Below are positions 43,216-49,571 of a DNA stretch of 49,571 nt, one piece after another. Location: the NCBI RefSeq assembly GCF_006483445.1, contig NZ_PPPT01000095.1, positions 1-49,571 on the forward strand. The letters run 5' to 3'. Source of the stretch: Bradyrhizobium guangdongense (lineage in GTDB: Bacteria; Pseudomonadota; Alphaproteobacteria; Rhizobiales; Xanthobacteraceae). The notes under the pieces are model-generated. The model worked only from the letters and a program-made list of their open reading frames with translations. It ran no database searches and had not been told where the DNA came from. Numbering within the stretch: the stretch's first letter is position 1; the number at the start of each line of letters is the position of its first letter. Made by a program: the position numbers and the translations under genes.

Positions 43216-44697
43216 CTACCCCGCCGTATTCTCGATCAGCCGCCGATAAAACCGGATCATGTCGGCATAGCCTTCGATGCTGAGGCGTTCGTTGGTGCCG
43301 TGGAAGCGCTTCAAGTCTTCCGAATTGGCGCGCACCGGCGAGAAGCGAAAGATGTTGTCGGCGATCTCGGCGTAGTGCCGCGAGTCGGTTGCGGCCACCA
43401 TCAGGCCGGGCGCGACGACGACATCGGGGAAGACTTCGCGGATGGTTTTGTTCAGCGCTTGGTAGGATTTGCCCGACGTGCCCGTGACCGGCGGCGGGTT
43501 GGTGTTGCCGGGGAAGGGCTCGATCGAGATCTTGTCGTTCCTGATCGTGGTGCGGACGTGATCGGTGACGCTGTCCTGGGTGTCGCCGGGCAGCAGGCGG
43601 AAATTGACGGTAGCCTCGGCAATGCCGGGCAGCACGTTGTCCTTGTCGCCGGCATTGAAGATCGTCAACGCCGTGGTGGTGCGCACCATCGCTTCGGTCG
43701 GGCCGCTTTTGGCGAACTCGCGCAGGAGCAGCGGCTTGAGCAGCCAGAGGTTCGACAGCACCACGCGGTTGACCGGGCTCATCTCCGGCGCCAGCGTGTC
43801 GAACATTTCTGCGACCGTGCCGCGGATATGCATCGGCAGGCGATTGTCCTCGAGCCGCGCCAGCGCCGCACTCATCATGCCGATCGCGGTCTCCCGCGGC
43901 GGCATCGAGGAGTGGCCGGGCGTCGAATGCGCCGTCAGCACCAGCGTGGCATAGCCCTTTTCCGACAGGCCGATCAGCGCCGCCGGCCTGTCGAGGCCCT
44001 TCATGACGCCGTCGGCAATCAACAGGCCTTCGTCGAGCACGAAGTCGAGCCGCACGCCGCGCGTGGCCAGGGCTGCCGCGATCGGCTTGGCGCCGCGAGT
44101 GCCCGCCACTTCCTCGTCATGGCCGAATGCAAAATAGATCGTGCGTTTCGGGCGAAAGCCCTCCTTCGCCATCTGCTCGGCCGCCTCCAGCATCGAATAG
44201 AGGTTGCCCTTGTCGTCCCAGGAGCCGCGGCCCCAGATGTAGCCATCGGCAATCGCGCCCTCGAACGGCTTTTGCTGCCAGTCTTTCTCGGTGCCGGGAG
44301 CAATAGGCACGACGTCCTGATGCGCGAGCAGCGCGATCGGCTGCGCTTTGGGATCGGAACCTTCCCAGGTGTAGAGCAGGCTGTGGCCGCCGATCACCTC
44401 GCGCTTGGCCGCCGCGTGGAACGCGGGGAAGCTCGCAAGGATGTGCGCCTCGAGCCCGCGCAACGCCTCGGCGTCCTGCTCGGGATTGAGGAAGTTCGAG
44501 ATGGTCTGGAAGCGGATTGCTTCCGACAGCCGTTTTGCCGCGCCGTGCGTATCGACGGTCGCGCGCGGAATGGCCGTAACCTGAAGCTGGCGCGAGCTAC
44601 GTGTGACGACGTTGAAGGCGAGCACGCCGGCGAGAATGACGAGGCCGGCGACAACGAGCAGAACGACGTTGCGAAGAATCTTGAGAAGCCGGCGCAT
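43216..44697 (-). CDS. M20 family metallopeptidase, membrane-anchored
   Basis: A 493-residue protein. One membrane segment at about 10-30 anchors it with the enzyme in the periplasm. The two-zinc site can be read in order: ALLAHQDVVP near residue 126 (His and Asp), IWGRGSWDDKGN (bridging Asp), and FGHDEEVAGTRGA (catalytic Glu pair); the dimerisation domain follows, and a late His is in ATDSRHYAEIADN. It resembles the long carboxypeptidase-S-like (CPS1) subgroup, so it probably cleaves dipeptides or N-acyl amino acids. The ATG at 44697 is used. It is a single gene between two family C repeats. Confidence 0.92.
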   Translation of the reverse strand: MRRLLKILRNVVLLVVAGLVILAGVLAFNVVTRSSRQLQVTAIPRATVDTHGAAKRLSEAIRFQTISNFLNPEQDAEALRGLEAHILASFPAFHAAAKREVIGGHSLLYTWEGSDPKAQPIALLAHQDVVPIAPGTEKDWQQKPFEGAIADGYIWGRGSWDDKGNLYSMLEAAEQMAKEGFRPKRTIYFAFGHDEEVAGTRGAKPIAAALATRGVRLDFVLDEGLLIADGVMKGLDRPAALIGLSEKGYATLVLTAHSTPGHSSMPPRETAIGMMSAALARLEDNRLPMHIRGTVAEMFDTLAPEMSPVNRVVLSNLWLLKPLLLREFAKSGPTEAMVRTTTALTIFNAGDKDNVLPGIAEATVNFRLLPGDTQDSVTDHVRTTIRNDKISIEPFPGNTNPPPVTGTSGKSYQALNKTIREVFPDVVVAPGLMVAATDSRHYAEIADNIFRFSPVRANSEDLKRFHGTNERLSIEGYADMIRFYRRLIENTAG

Positions 44698-44715
44698 GGA
44701 CCATTCCGAATTGCG

Positions 44716-44865
44716 CTCGTGCCCCGGACGCAGCGCAGTGCCAAAAGCGCGTTCACGCGCGTCTTCGACGCACTATGGTGATGCGCTGCCGAGCCGGGGC
44801 CCAGTGGCGCCATGGGTCCCGGCTCAGCGGTGCGTCATTTCATGCCGCACCGCGTCCGGGACAAG
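44716..44865. repeat. Palindromic repeat, family C, third copy
   Basis: A 150-base inverted repeat beginning CTCGTGCCCCGGACGCAGCG and ending CACCGCGTCCGGGACAAG, with a central pair GCCGGGGCCC and GGGTCCCGGC. It is 5 bases from the ppa stop codon, on its 3' side, and 18 bases upstream of the M20 peptidase start. Confidence 0.8.
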
Positions 44866-44870
44866 TGAAC

Positions 44871-45407
44871 CTATTTCTTCTTTTTCTTCTCGCGCTCGAT
44901 ACCCTCGGCGATCAGCTTGTGCGCGTCTTCCGGGCCGCCCCAGCGCAAAATCTTCACCCATTTGCCGGGCTCGAGGTCCTTGTAGTGCTCGAAGAAGTGC
45001 TGGATCTGCTGCAGCGTGATATCGGGCAGGTCGGAGTAGGACTTCACCTTGTCGTAGCGCTGCGTCAGCTTCGAGGACGGCACCGCCAGAATCTTCTCGT
45101 CGCCGCCGGCCTCGTCTTCCATGAAGAGCACGCCGACCGGGCGCACGCTCATGACGGCGCCGGGGATGATGGCGCGGGTGTTGACGATCAGGACGTCGCA
45201 GGGGTCGCCGTCGTCGGACAGGGTGTGCGGGATGAAGCCGTAATTGCCGGGGTAGCGCATCGGCGTATAGAGGAAGCGGTCCACCACCAGCGTGCCGGCC
45301 TCCTTGTCCATTTCATATTTGATCGGTTCGCCGCCCACGGGCACTTCGATGATGACGTTGACTTCGTGAGGCGGTTTGGTCCCGATCGAGACCGCGTCGA
45401 TACGCAT
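44871..45407 (-). CDS. ppa: Inorganic pyrophosphatase
   Basis: A 178-residue family I soluble pyrophosphatase. The active-site segments are [37 protein letters not shown], which includes the metal-binding Asp residues of the DxDPxD signature, and [20 protein letters not shown]. The C-terminus ends in a Lys run, common in alphaproteobacterial forms. It hydrolyses PPi to phosphate and drives biosynthesis in the cytoplasm. The ATG at 45407 has GGAG before it. It is transcribed alone or as the last gene before a family C repeat. Confidence 0.96.
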   Translation of the reverse strand: MRIDAVSIGTKPPHEVNVIIEVPVGGEPIKYEMDKEAGTLVVDRFLYTPMRYPGNYGFIPHTLSDDGDPCDVLIVNTRAIIPGAVMSVRPVGVLFMEDEAGGDEKILAVPSSKLTQRYDKVKSYSDLPDITLQQIQHFFEHYKDLEPGKWVKILRWGGPEDAHKLIAEGIEREKKKKK

Positions 45408-45581
45408 GGAAAGCTCCGTTAATGCCGAGGTCCTTCAATCGCCCGGCAGCGATTTGGCCCTGTCATACGCGGGCTGGCGGCAGCTATCCATCGAACTTTC
45501 GCGAAATAATGAACTCAGCTTCCGGCCTACGCAAAAAGCGTAACGGTATCAGCGGAAGGGTGCCGTTGGAGCGTTCTAAGC

Positions 45582-46091
45582 TCAGTTGGTCCAGGCGAAG
45601 GCGACCTTGTCGAGCGATTTTGGCCCGAATCGCTCCGAGGAGCGCGCCACCATGCGGCCACCCAGGGCCCGATAGAACTCGGTGGCCGGATCGTTGTCCG
45701 AGAGAGCCCAGACCACCATGCTCTTGAGGTTGCTCTGCATCAGGTCGCGGCGGGCGGCCGCGAACAGGCGGCGGCCAAAGCCGAGACCCTGGAATTCCGG
45801 GCGCAGATACAGCTCGTAGATCTCGCCATCGAAATGCAGGCTGCGGGCGCGGTTGCGGCCGTAATTGGCATAGCCCGCGATCTTGTCGCCGAACACCAGA
45901 ACGCTGACGCGGCTACCCTTGCGGATTGCGCTGTCCCACCACTGCGGCCCCCTGCGGTTGATCAGCTTTTCCAGCTCGCCGCCGGGAATGATGCCCTGAT
46001 AGGCCGAGCGCCAGGCTTCGTCATGGGTCGACGCCACAGCAGTTGCGTCTGCGATTTTGGCCGGCCGGACCTCGATCAGGGTTGTGCTCAT
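45582..46091 (-). CDS. GNAT family N-acetyltransferase
   Basis: A 169-residue cytoplasmic protein from the ATG at 46091 (MSTTLIEVRPAKIADATAV); the frame reaches a TTG at 46127, which is unlikely. The acetyl-CoA-binding motif A appears as IYELYLRPEFQGLGFGRRLF near residues 85-105, with the Q/RxxGxG pattern in QGLGFG, followed by motif B (VVWALSDNDPATEFYRALGG). Substrate cannot be predicted. It is divergent from the alpha/beta hydrolase gene, and the 273-base gap contains AT-rich stretches suited to promoters but no other feature. Confidence 0.92.
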   Translation of the reverse strand: MSTTLIEVRPAKIADATAVASTHDEAWRSAYQGIIPGGELEKLINRRGPQWWDSAIRKGSRVSVLVFGDKIAGYANYGRNRARSLHFDGEIYELYLRPEFQGLGFGRRLFAAARRDLMQSNLKSMVVWALSDNDPATEFYRALGGRMVARSSERFGPKSLDKVAFAWTN

Positions 46092-46364
46092 GGACAGGAT
46101 CAAACCAAGTCGCCGCGCCGGCGGCAAGAGCTATCGTTAATTATCAGTTAACGTGTGGATTTTCTGCATCAGTATATTAACCATGTTGTACCGAAAGAGG
46201 ACAGGACGCCGCGTCAGGCGGCACCGGGCTGCCCTGCAGCAGTGCAAAACTCGTCCGCGGCAGTGATGGTTTCACGCGATGGTGAGCGTGTGCAGAAAAC
46301 AGCGGCCAAGTTGATTCGCGCCCGCTACTCTGCCGGCGGTCTCTGCACCCCGCCCCGGCATTTC

Positions 46365-47258
46365 ATGCGCTCCCTGAACATCGCCATCGTTTTTCTCATG
46401 CTTGCCGCGTTCGCAAGTGCATCGGCGCGCGCGCAAAACGGGCCGGTGGGTGGCGAGGGCGAGCCGTGGCGCAAGCAGCAATGGCACCTGCCGTCGTCAG
46501 ACGCCGAGCATCCCGCCCGCAGCTTGCTGTTCCGGCCGCCCGGCGACGGGCCGTTTCGCCTGGCTGTGATCGCGCACGCGACGACGCAAAACGTCTTGCG
46601 TCGCGTGCAAATGCCGCAGCCTGAATACACCGCACTCGCGGCGTTCCTGGTCGCGCGCGGCTTTACCGTGCTGGTGCCTGAAAGGCTCGGCCATGGCGCG
46701 ACCGGCGGCCGCTACACCGAGGACCAGGGCGGCTGCGACGAGGCCGATTACGTCAAATCCGGCCGTGCCACCGCCGAGCAGATTTCGCTCGCGCTGGAAT
46801 TTATGCGCGGCCAAAACTTTGTCCGCAAGGACGGTGCCGTCGTGCTCGGCCATTCCGCCGGTGGCTGGGGTGCGCTCGCGCTGGCAACGCAGGATCCGAA
46901 GGCGCTGTCGGCCATCGTATTGTTCGCGCCCGGACGCGGCGGCCATGCCAACGACTTCCCGAACCGCATCTGCGCGCCGCATACACTCATCGCGGCCGCG
47001 ACCGAGTTCGGCAAGGCCGCCCGCATCCCCGTGACGTGGCTCGTCGCCGCCAACGACACCTATTTCGCCCCGGCCTTCTCGCAGCAATTGGCGTCAGCAT
47101 TTCGCAGCGGCGGCGACAAGGTCGATTTCCGCAGCATTCCGGCGAGCGGCAGCGAGGGCCACTGGATGATCGAGACCGAGGCCGGCGTCAAAGCCGTCAG
47201 CGCCGAGCTCGACCGCGCGCTGAAGGCTGCGCCACCGGTTGCGGCCAAAAAGCCATGA
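46365..47258 (+). CDS. Exported alpha/beta hydrolase (dienelactone-hydrolase-like)
   Basis: A 297-residue protein from the ATG at 46365, which opens a signal peptide (MRSLNIAIVFLMLAAFASAS, then ARAQ); a longer frame from 46155 or 46266 has no such start. The nucleophile elbow is VLGHSAGGWG with Ser near residue 163, and a C-terminal His in GSEGHWMIE completes the probable triad. It is likely a periplasmic esterase or lipase of unknown substrate. Its stop overlaps the DUF2269 start by four bases, which ties it to the downstream redox-type genes. Confidence 0.87.
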   Translation: MRSLNIAIVFLMLAAFASASARAQNGPVGGEGEPWRKQQWHLPSSDAEHPARSLLFRPPGDGPFRLAVIAHATTQNVLRRVQMPQPEYTALAAFLVARGFTVLVPERLGHGATGGRYTEDQGGCDEADYVKSGRATAEQISLALEFMRGQNFVRKDGAVVLGHSAGGWGALALATQDPKALSAIVLFAPGRGGHANDFPNRICAPHTLIAAATEFGKAARIPVTWLVAANDTYFAPAFSQQLASAFRSGGDKVDFRSIPASGSEGHWMIETEAGVKAVSAELDRALKAAPPVAAKKP

Positions 47259-47722
47259 CGCTGTACTTCCTGGTCAAGTATCTGCACGTGCTCGGCGCCA
47301 TCGTCATCCTCGGCACTGGAACCGGCATCGCCTTCTTCATGCTGATGGCACATCGCAGCCAGAACGCGGAGTTCATCGCCCGCACGGCATCGGTCGTCGT
47401 CATCGCGGATGCGCTGTTCACGTTCTCGGCGGTGATCTTCCAGCCGGTCACCGGCGGCCTCCTGATGATGCTGTCGGCGACATCGATCGCCGAGCGCTGG
47501 GTGATGGCCTCGCTCGCGCTCTATGTCGTAGCCGGCCTGTTCTGGGTGCCCGTCGTCGTCATGCAGATCGAGATGCGCGATCTCGCGCGCAAGGCGGCGG
47601 AGACGCAAGGCCCGCTGCCGCCGCGCTATTTCCTGCTGTTCCGCCGCTGGTTCATTTTCGGCTTCCCCGGTTTTGGGGCGACGATGCTGATCCTGTGGCT
47701 GATGATCGCAAAGCCGTTTTGA
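47255..47722 (+). CDS. DUF2269 integral membrane protein
   Basis: A 155-residue protein with four membrane segments (about 2-24, 45-70, 80-102, 130-152). The opening LYFLVKYLHVLGAIVILGTG and the central SAVIFQPVTGGLLM are the family's conserved blocks; the histidine near residue 11 is invariant in the members I recall. The name DUF2269 means function is unknown. The ATG at 47255 overlaps the upstream stop as ATGA, so translation is coupled. The SDR-DoxX gene starts four bases after its stop. Confidence 0.9.
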   Translation: MTLYFLVKYLHVLGAIVILGTGTGIAFFMLMAHRSQNAEFIARTASVVVIADALFTFSAVIFQPVTGGLLMMLSATSIAERWVMASLALYVVAGLFWVPVVVMQIEMRDLARKAAETQGPLPPRYFLLFRRWFIFGFPGFGATMLILWLMIAKPF

Positions 47723-47726
47723 GGGA

Positions 47727-49055
47727 ATGATGGGCGAGCCTTCGCAAAACAATCTCCTGCTCGGCGCCTCCGGCTTGATCGGTCGCTTCGTCACCGACGA
47801 TCTGCGTGCGCGGGGATTCCGTGTCGTCGGTATCGCCCGATCCTTGTCGCCGGCGCAGAAGATGAGCCCGCTCGATCTGGAATTGCCGATCCTGTCGCTG
47901 GATGCGGCGGCGCTCACGCGCCTCCTGCGCGAGCACGCGATCGATATTGTCGTGAACTGCCTCGGCGTGCTCCAGGACGGCCCCGGCAGCGACACCAACG
48001 CCGTGCATCGCGATTTCGTCGCGCGCCTGTTGCAGGCGATTCACGCGAGCGGCCGCGCGATCCGGCTGGTACATATCTCGATCCCCGGCATCGCCGAGGA
48101 CGACCGCACGGCCTTTGCGACCACCAAGCGCGAGGCCGAACGCCTGATCGCGGCGTCAGGCATTCCCCACGCAATCCTGCGGCCCGGTTTCGTGGTGGCG
48201 CCAGCAGCCTATGGCGGCAGCGCCATGCTGCGCGCGCTCGCGGCGTTTCCGCTCGACCTGCCGGAGAAGGAAATGGCGACGCCGTTCCAACCCGTCGCGG
48301 TCGAGGATATCGCCGCCACCATCGCTTGGCTCGCCGCGCGCGATATCGGCGACGCCTCCGTGAAGTCCGTCACCTGGGATCTGATGCAGAAGCAGCCGAT
48401 CACCATGGCCGGTGTCATCAGGCAGTTCCGCGTTGCTTTCGGCACCGCCGACTGGCCGCATGTCGCCATGCCCGCCTTCCTGCTCGCTAGCAGCGCATGG
48501 CTCGGCGATCTCGCCAGCCGCCTCCGCTGGATGCCGCCGTTGCGCACCACCGCGATCGCCGAGCTGCGCCGCGGCGTCACCGGCGATCCCTCGGCCTGGA
48601 TGTCAGCGACCGGCATCACGCCGAAGGCGCTGTCCGAGACGATCGGCCGGCACCCCGCCACCATTCAGGACAAATGGTTCGCGCGGCTGTACCTCGTCAA
48701 GGCACTGATCATCGCGAGCCTCGTCGTGTTCTGGCTCGTCTCCGGCTTCATCGCCCTGTTCGTCTCCTACCGCGCCGCCGCCGGCATCTTGACCACGCAC
48801 GGCTTTCCGCCGGCGCTGGTCGATCCCGTCACGATAGGCACCAGCCTGATGGACATGTCGATCGGCGTACTCATCGCCTTCCGCCGCACCTGTGCGATCG
48901 GTCTCATCGCCGGCATGACAGCCTCGCTCGGCTACATGTTCGGTGCCGCGATCCTGACGCCCGACCTCTGGATCGAGCCGCTCGGTGCGCTCGTGAAGAC
49001 GGGCCCAGCGATCGTGCTGATGCTGGTCGCGCTTCTCATGCTGGATAACAGATAG
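47727..49055 (+). CDS. NAD(P)-binding SDR with C-terminal DoxX-like domain
   Basis: A 442-residue fusion. The N-terminal domain (about 8-300) is an extended SDR: the nucleotide-binding motif LLGASGLIGR at 11-20, VVNCLGVLQDG, and RPGFVVAPAAYGG. The C-terminal 120 residues have four membrane segments that match the DoxX-like family, with YLVKALIIASLVVFWLVSGF near residue 325. The arrangement suggests a membrane-bound NAD(P)H-dependent reductase that acts on a quinone or lipid; this is inference. The frame starts at ATG 47727 or 47730, both after GAGGGA. It lies in a run of four plus-strand genes, and a short repeat follows its stop at once. Confidence 0.88.
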   Translation: MMGEPSQNNLLLGASGLIGRFVTDDLRARGFRVVGIARSLSPAQKMSPLDLELPILSLDAAALTRLLREHAIDIVVNCLGVLQDGPGSDTNAVHRDFVARLLQAIHASGRAIRLVHISIPGIAEDDRTAFATTKREAERLIAASGIPHAILRPGFVVAPAAYGGSAMLRALAAFPLDLPEKEMATPFQPVAVEDIAATIAWLAARDIGDASVKSVTWDLMQKQPITMAGVIRQFRVAFGTADWPHVAMPAFLLASSAWLGDLASRLRWMPPLRTTAIAELRRGVTGDPSAWMSATGITPKALSETIGRHPATIQDKWFARLYLVKALIIASLVVFWLVSGFIALFVSYRAAAGILTTHGFPPALVDPVTIGTSLMDMSIGVLIAFRRTCAIGLIAGMTASLGYMFGAAILTPDLWIEPLGALVKTGPAIVLMLVALLMLDNR

Positions 49056-49098
49056 CGTTTTCGAGCGAAGTGGAACCCGGTTCGCGTGAAGAAAACGC
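49056..49098. repeat. Short repeat starting at the SDR-DoxX stop codon
   Basis: A 43-base element with ends GCGTTTTC and GAAAACGC around GAGCGAAGTGGAACCCGGTT. I know this type as a frequent Bradyrhizobium and rhizobial intergenic repeat. Its first base directly follows the TAG, and the DCC-family gene begins 18 bases after it. Confidence 0.75.
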
Positions 49099-49116
49099 GT
49101 CAAAAAAGAGAATCTA

Positions 49117-49524
49117 ATGCCTCAATGGCCCGACGATGACGTGATTCTGTTCGACGGCGTCTGTATCTTCTGCTCGCGCTGGGTCCGCTTCGTCGCGAAA
49201 CGCGACACCGCGCGCCGCTTCCGTTTCACGCCGATTCAGTCGGATTACGGCGCGAAGCTGGCGCGGACCTTTGGGATCGACCCTGATGACCCCGACACGA
49301 ACGCCGTGATCCACGGCGGCGAGGTGTTCCTTAAGTCGGACGCCGCGCTGACGGTGCTGTCGCAATTGCCGGCTTGGGGCTGGGTCCGCGTGCTGTTCGC
49401 CGTGCCAAAGCCGCTCCGCAACGCCGTCTACAATCTTGTCGCGCGCAATCGCTATCGCATTTTCGGGAAGTACGACGCGTGTTTCGTGCCGGATGCCGAT
49501 TTGCGGGCGCGGGTGATCGAGTAG
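49117..49524 (+). CDS. DCC family thiol-disulfide oxidoreductase-like protein (DUF393)
   Basis: A 135-residue cytoplasmic protein of the DUF393/DCC family. The signature DGVCIFCSRWVRFVAKRD is at 13-30, with the CxxC-type cysteines at 16 and 19; LARTFGIDPDD and FLKSDAALTVLSQLP follow. The fold is thioredoxin-like, but the family has no settled reaction. It is the last gene of the run hydrolase, DUF2269, SDR-DoxX, DCC. The ATG at 49117 follows AAAGAGA. The remaining 47 bases end in the start of another GC-rich repeat cut by the window edge. Confidence 0.92.
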   Translation: MPQWPDDDVILFDGVCIFCSRWVRFVAKRDTARRFRFTPIQSDYGAKLARTFGIDPDDPDTNAVIHGGEVFLKSDAALTVLSQLPAWGWVRVLFAVPKPLRNAVYNLVARNRYRIFGKYDACFVPDADLRARVIE

Positions 49525-49549
49525 CGGGACAACAGCGAGACAAACTCAG

Positions 49550-49571
49550 TGTCGTCCCGGCCTTCGCCGGG
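49550..49571. repeat. Partial palindromic repeat at window edge
   Basis: TGTCGTCCCGGCCTTCGCCGGG at the right edge looks like the left arm of a further GC-rich palindromic element, similar to the hairpin at 30546. It begins 25 bases after the DCC-family stop and is cut off. Confidence 0.45.

Noticed and set aside
43171..44781. 536-residue plus-strand open frame over the M20 peptidase
   Set aside because: Antisense frame without a domain; the peptidase on the other strand has its full metal site.

Overview
The window is a GC-rich chromosomal segment of an alphaproteobacterium, most probably Bradyrhizobium or a close Nitrobacteraceae relative. The signs are codon usage, the hemD / Mic60-like / hemY block, the rsmB / heparinase-like / purH block, DUF1674 and DUF2239 proteins, and several families of short palindromic repeats of the kind that fill Bradyrhizobium intergenic regions. 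Genus is inferred from recalled family resemblance; no search was run. I see no phage, insertion sequence, CRISPR array or rRNA.

Layout. 1-7.4 kb: a truncated MATE efflux pump, a DUF2239 protein and a divergent glutathione S-transferase sharing a promoter region with repeated CCCGG motifs; then a class C beta-lactamase-like hydrolase, gamma-glutamyltransferase and a UMF1-type MFS permease. 7.4-16.4 kb: purH, a heparinase II/III-like protein, rsmB, an SDHAF4 homologue, a membrane-anchored nuclease, an L,D-transpeptidase and acs. 16.8-22.4 kb: topoisomerase IB, an AHSA1-type protein, a class III nucleotide cyclase, and the tightly packed operon tsaD-gpsA-EVE. 22.5-26.5 kb: hemD, the Mic60 homologue, hemY and tRNA-Thr(CGT). 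26.6-32.7 kb: a polytopic GT-C-like protein, small exported proteins (two with cysteine-rich repeats), a polysaccharide deacetylase and an MFS_3 transporter. 32.8-37.1 kb: a run of Tat-exported hydrolase, cytochrome P450 and DUF5939 nucleotide cyclase. 37.3-43.1 kb: TerB-like protein, SDR, amidotransferase, NTF2-like protein, enoyl-CoA hydratase, tRNA-Ala(CGC), YggT, DUF167 and folD. 43.2-49.6 kb: M20 peptidase, ppa, GNAT, and a likely operon of alpha/beta hydrolase, DUF2269, SDR-DoxX and DCC-family proteins.

Most genes are housekeeping or ordinary accessory genes. Three patterns deserve attention. First, four CRP-type palindromes (TGTGA-N6-TCACA or one mismatch) lie in gene-upstream regions, three of them before small exported proteins, in a window that also encodes two nucleotide cyclases. 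Second, at least eight long palindromic repeats of three families all sit within about 4-22 bases of a stop codon and never in a divergent promoter, which suggests a role as 3'-end or terminator elements. Third, the DUF2239 protein has a ribbon-helix-helix-like segment and shares its promoter region with a glutathione S-transferase, with a MATE pump downstream, which could be an undescribed small stress-response regulon.

Almost every intergenic gap is short; the two longest, 14030-14323 and 16423-16824, hold no convincing gene.
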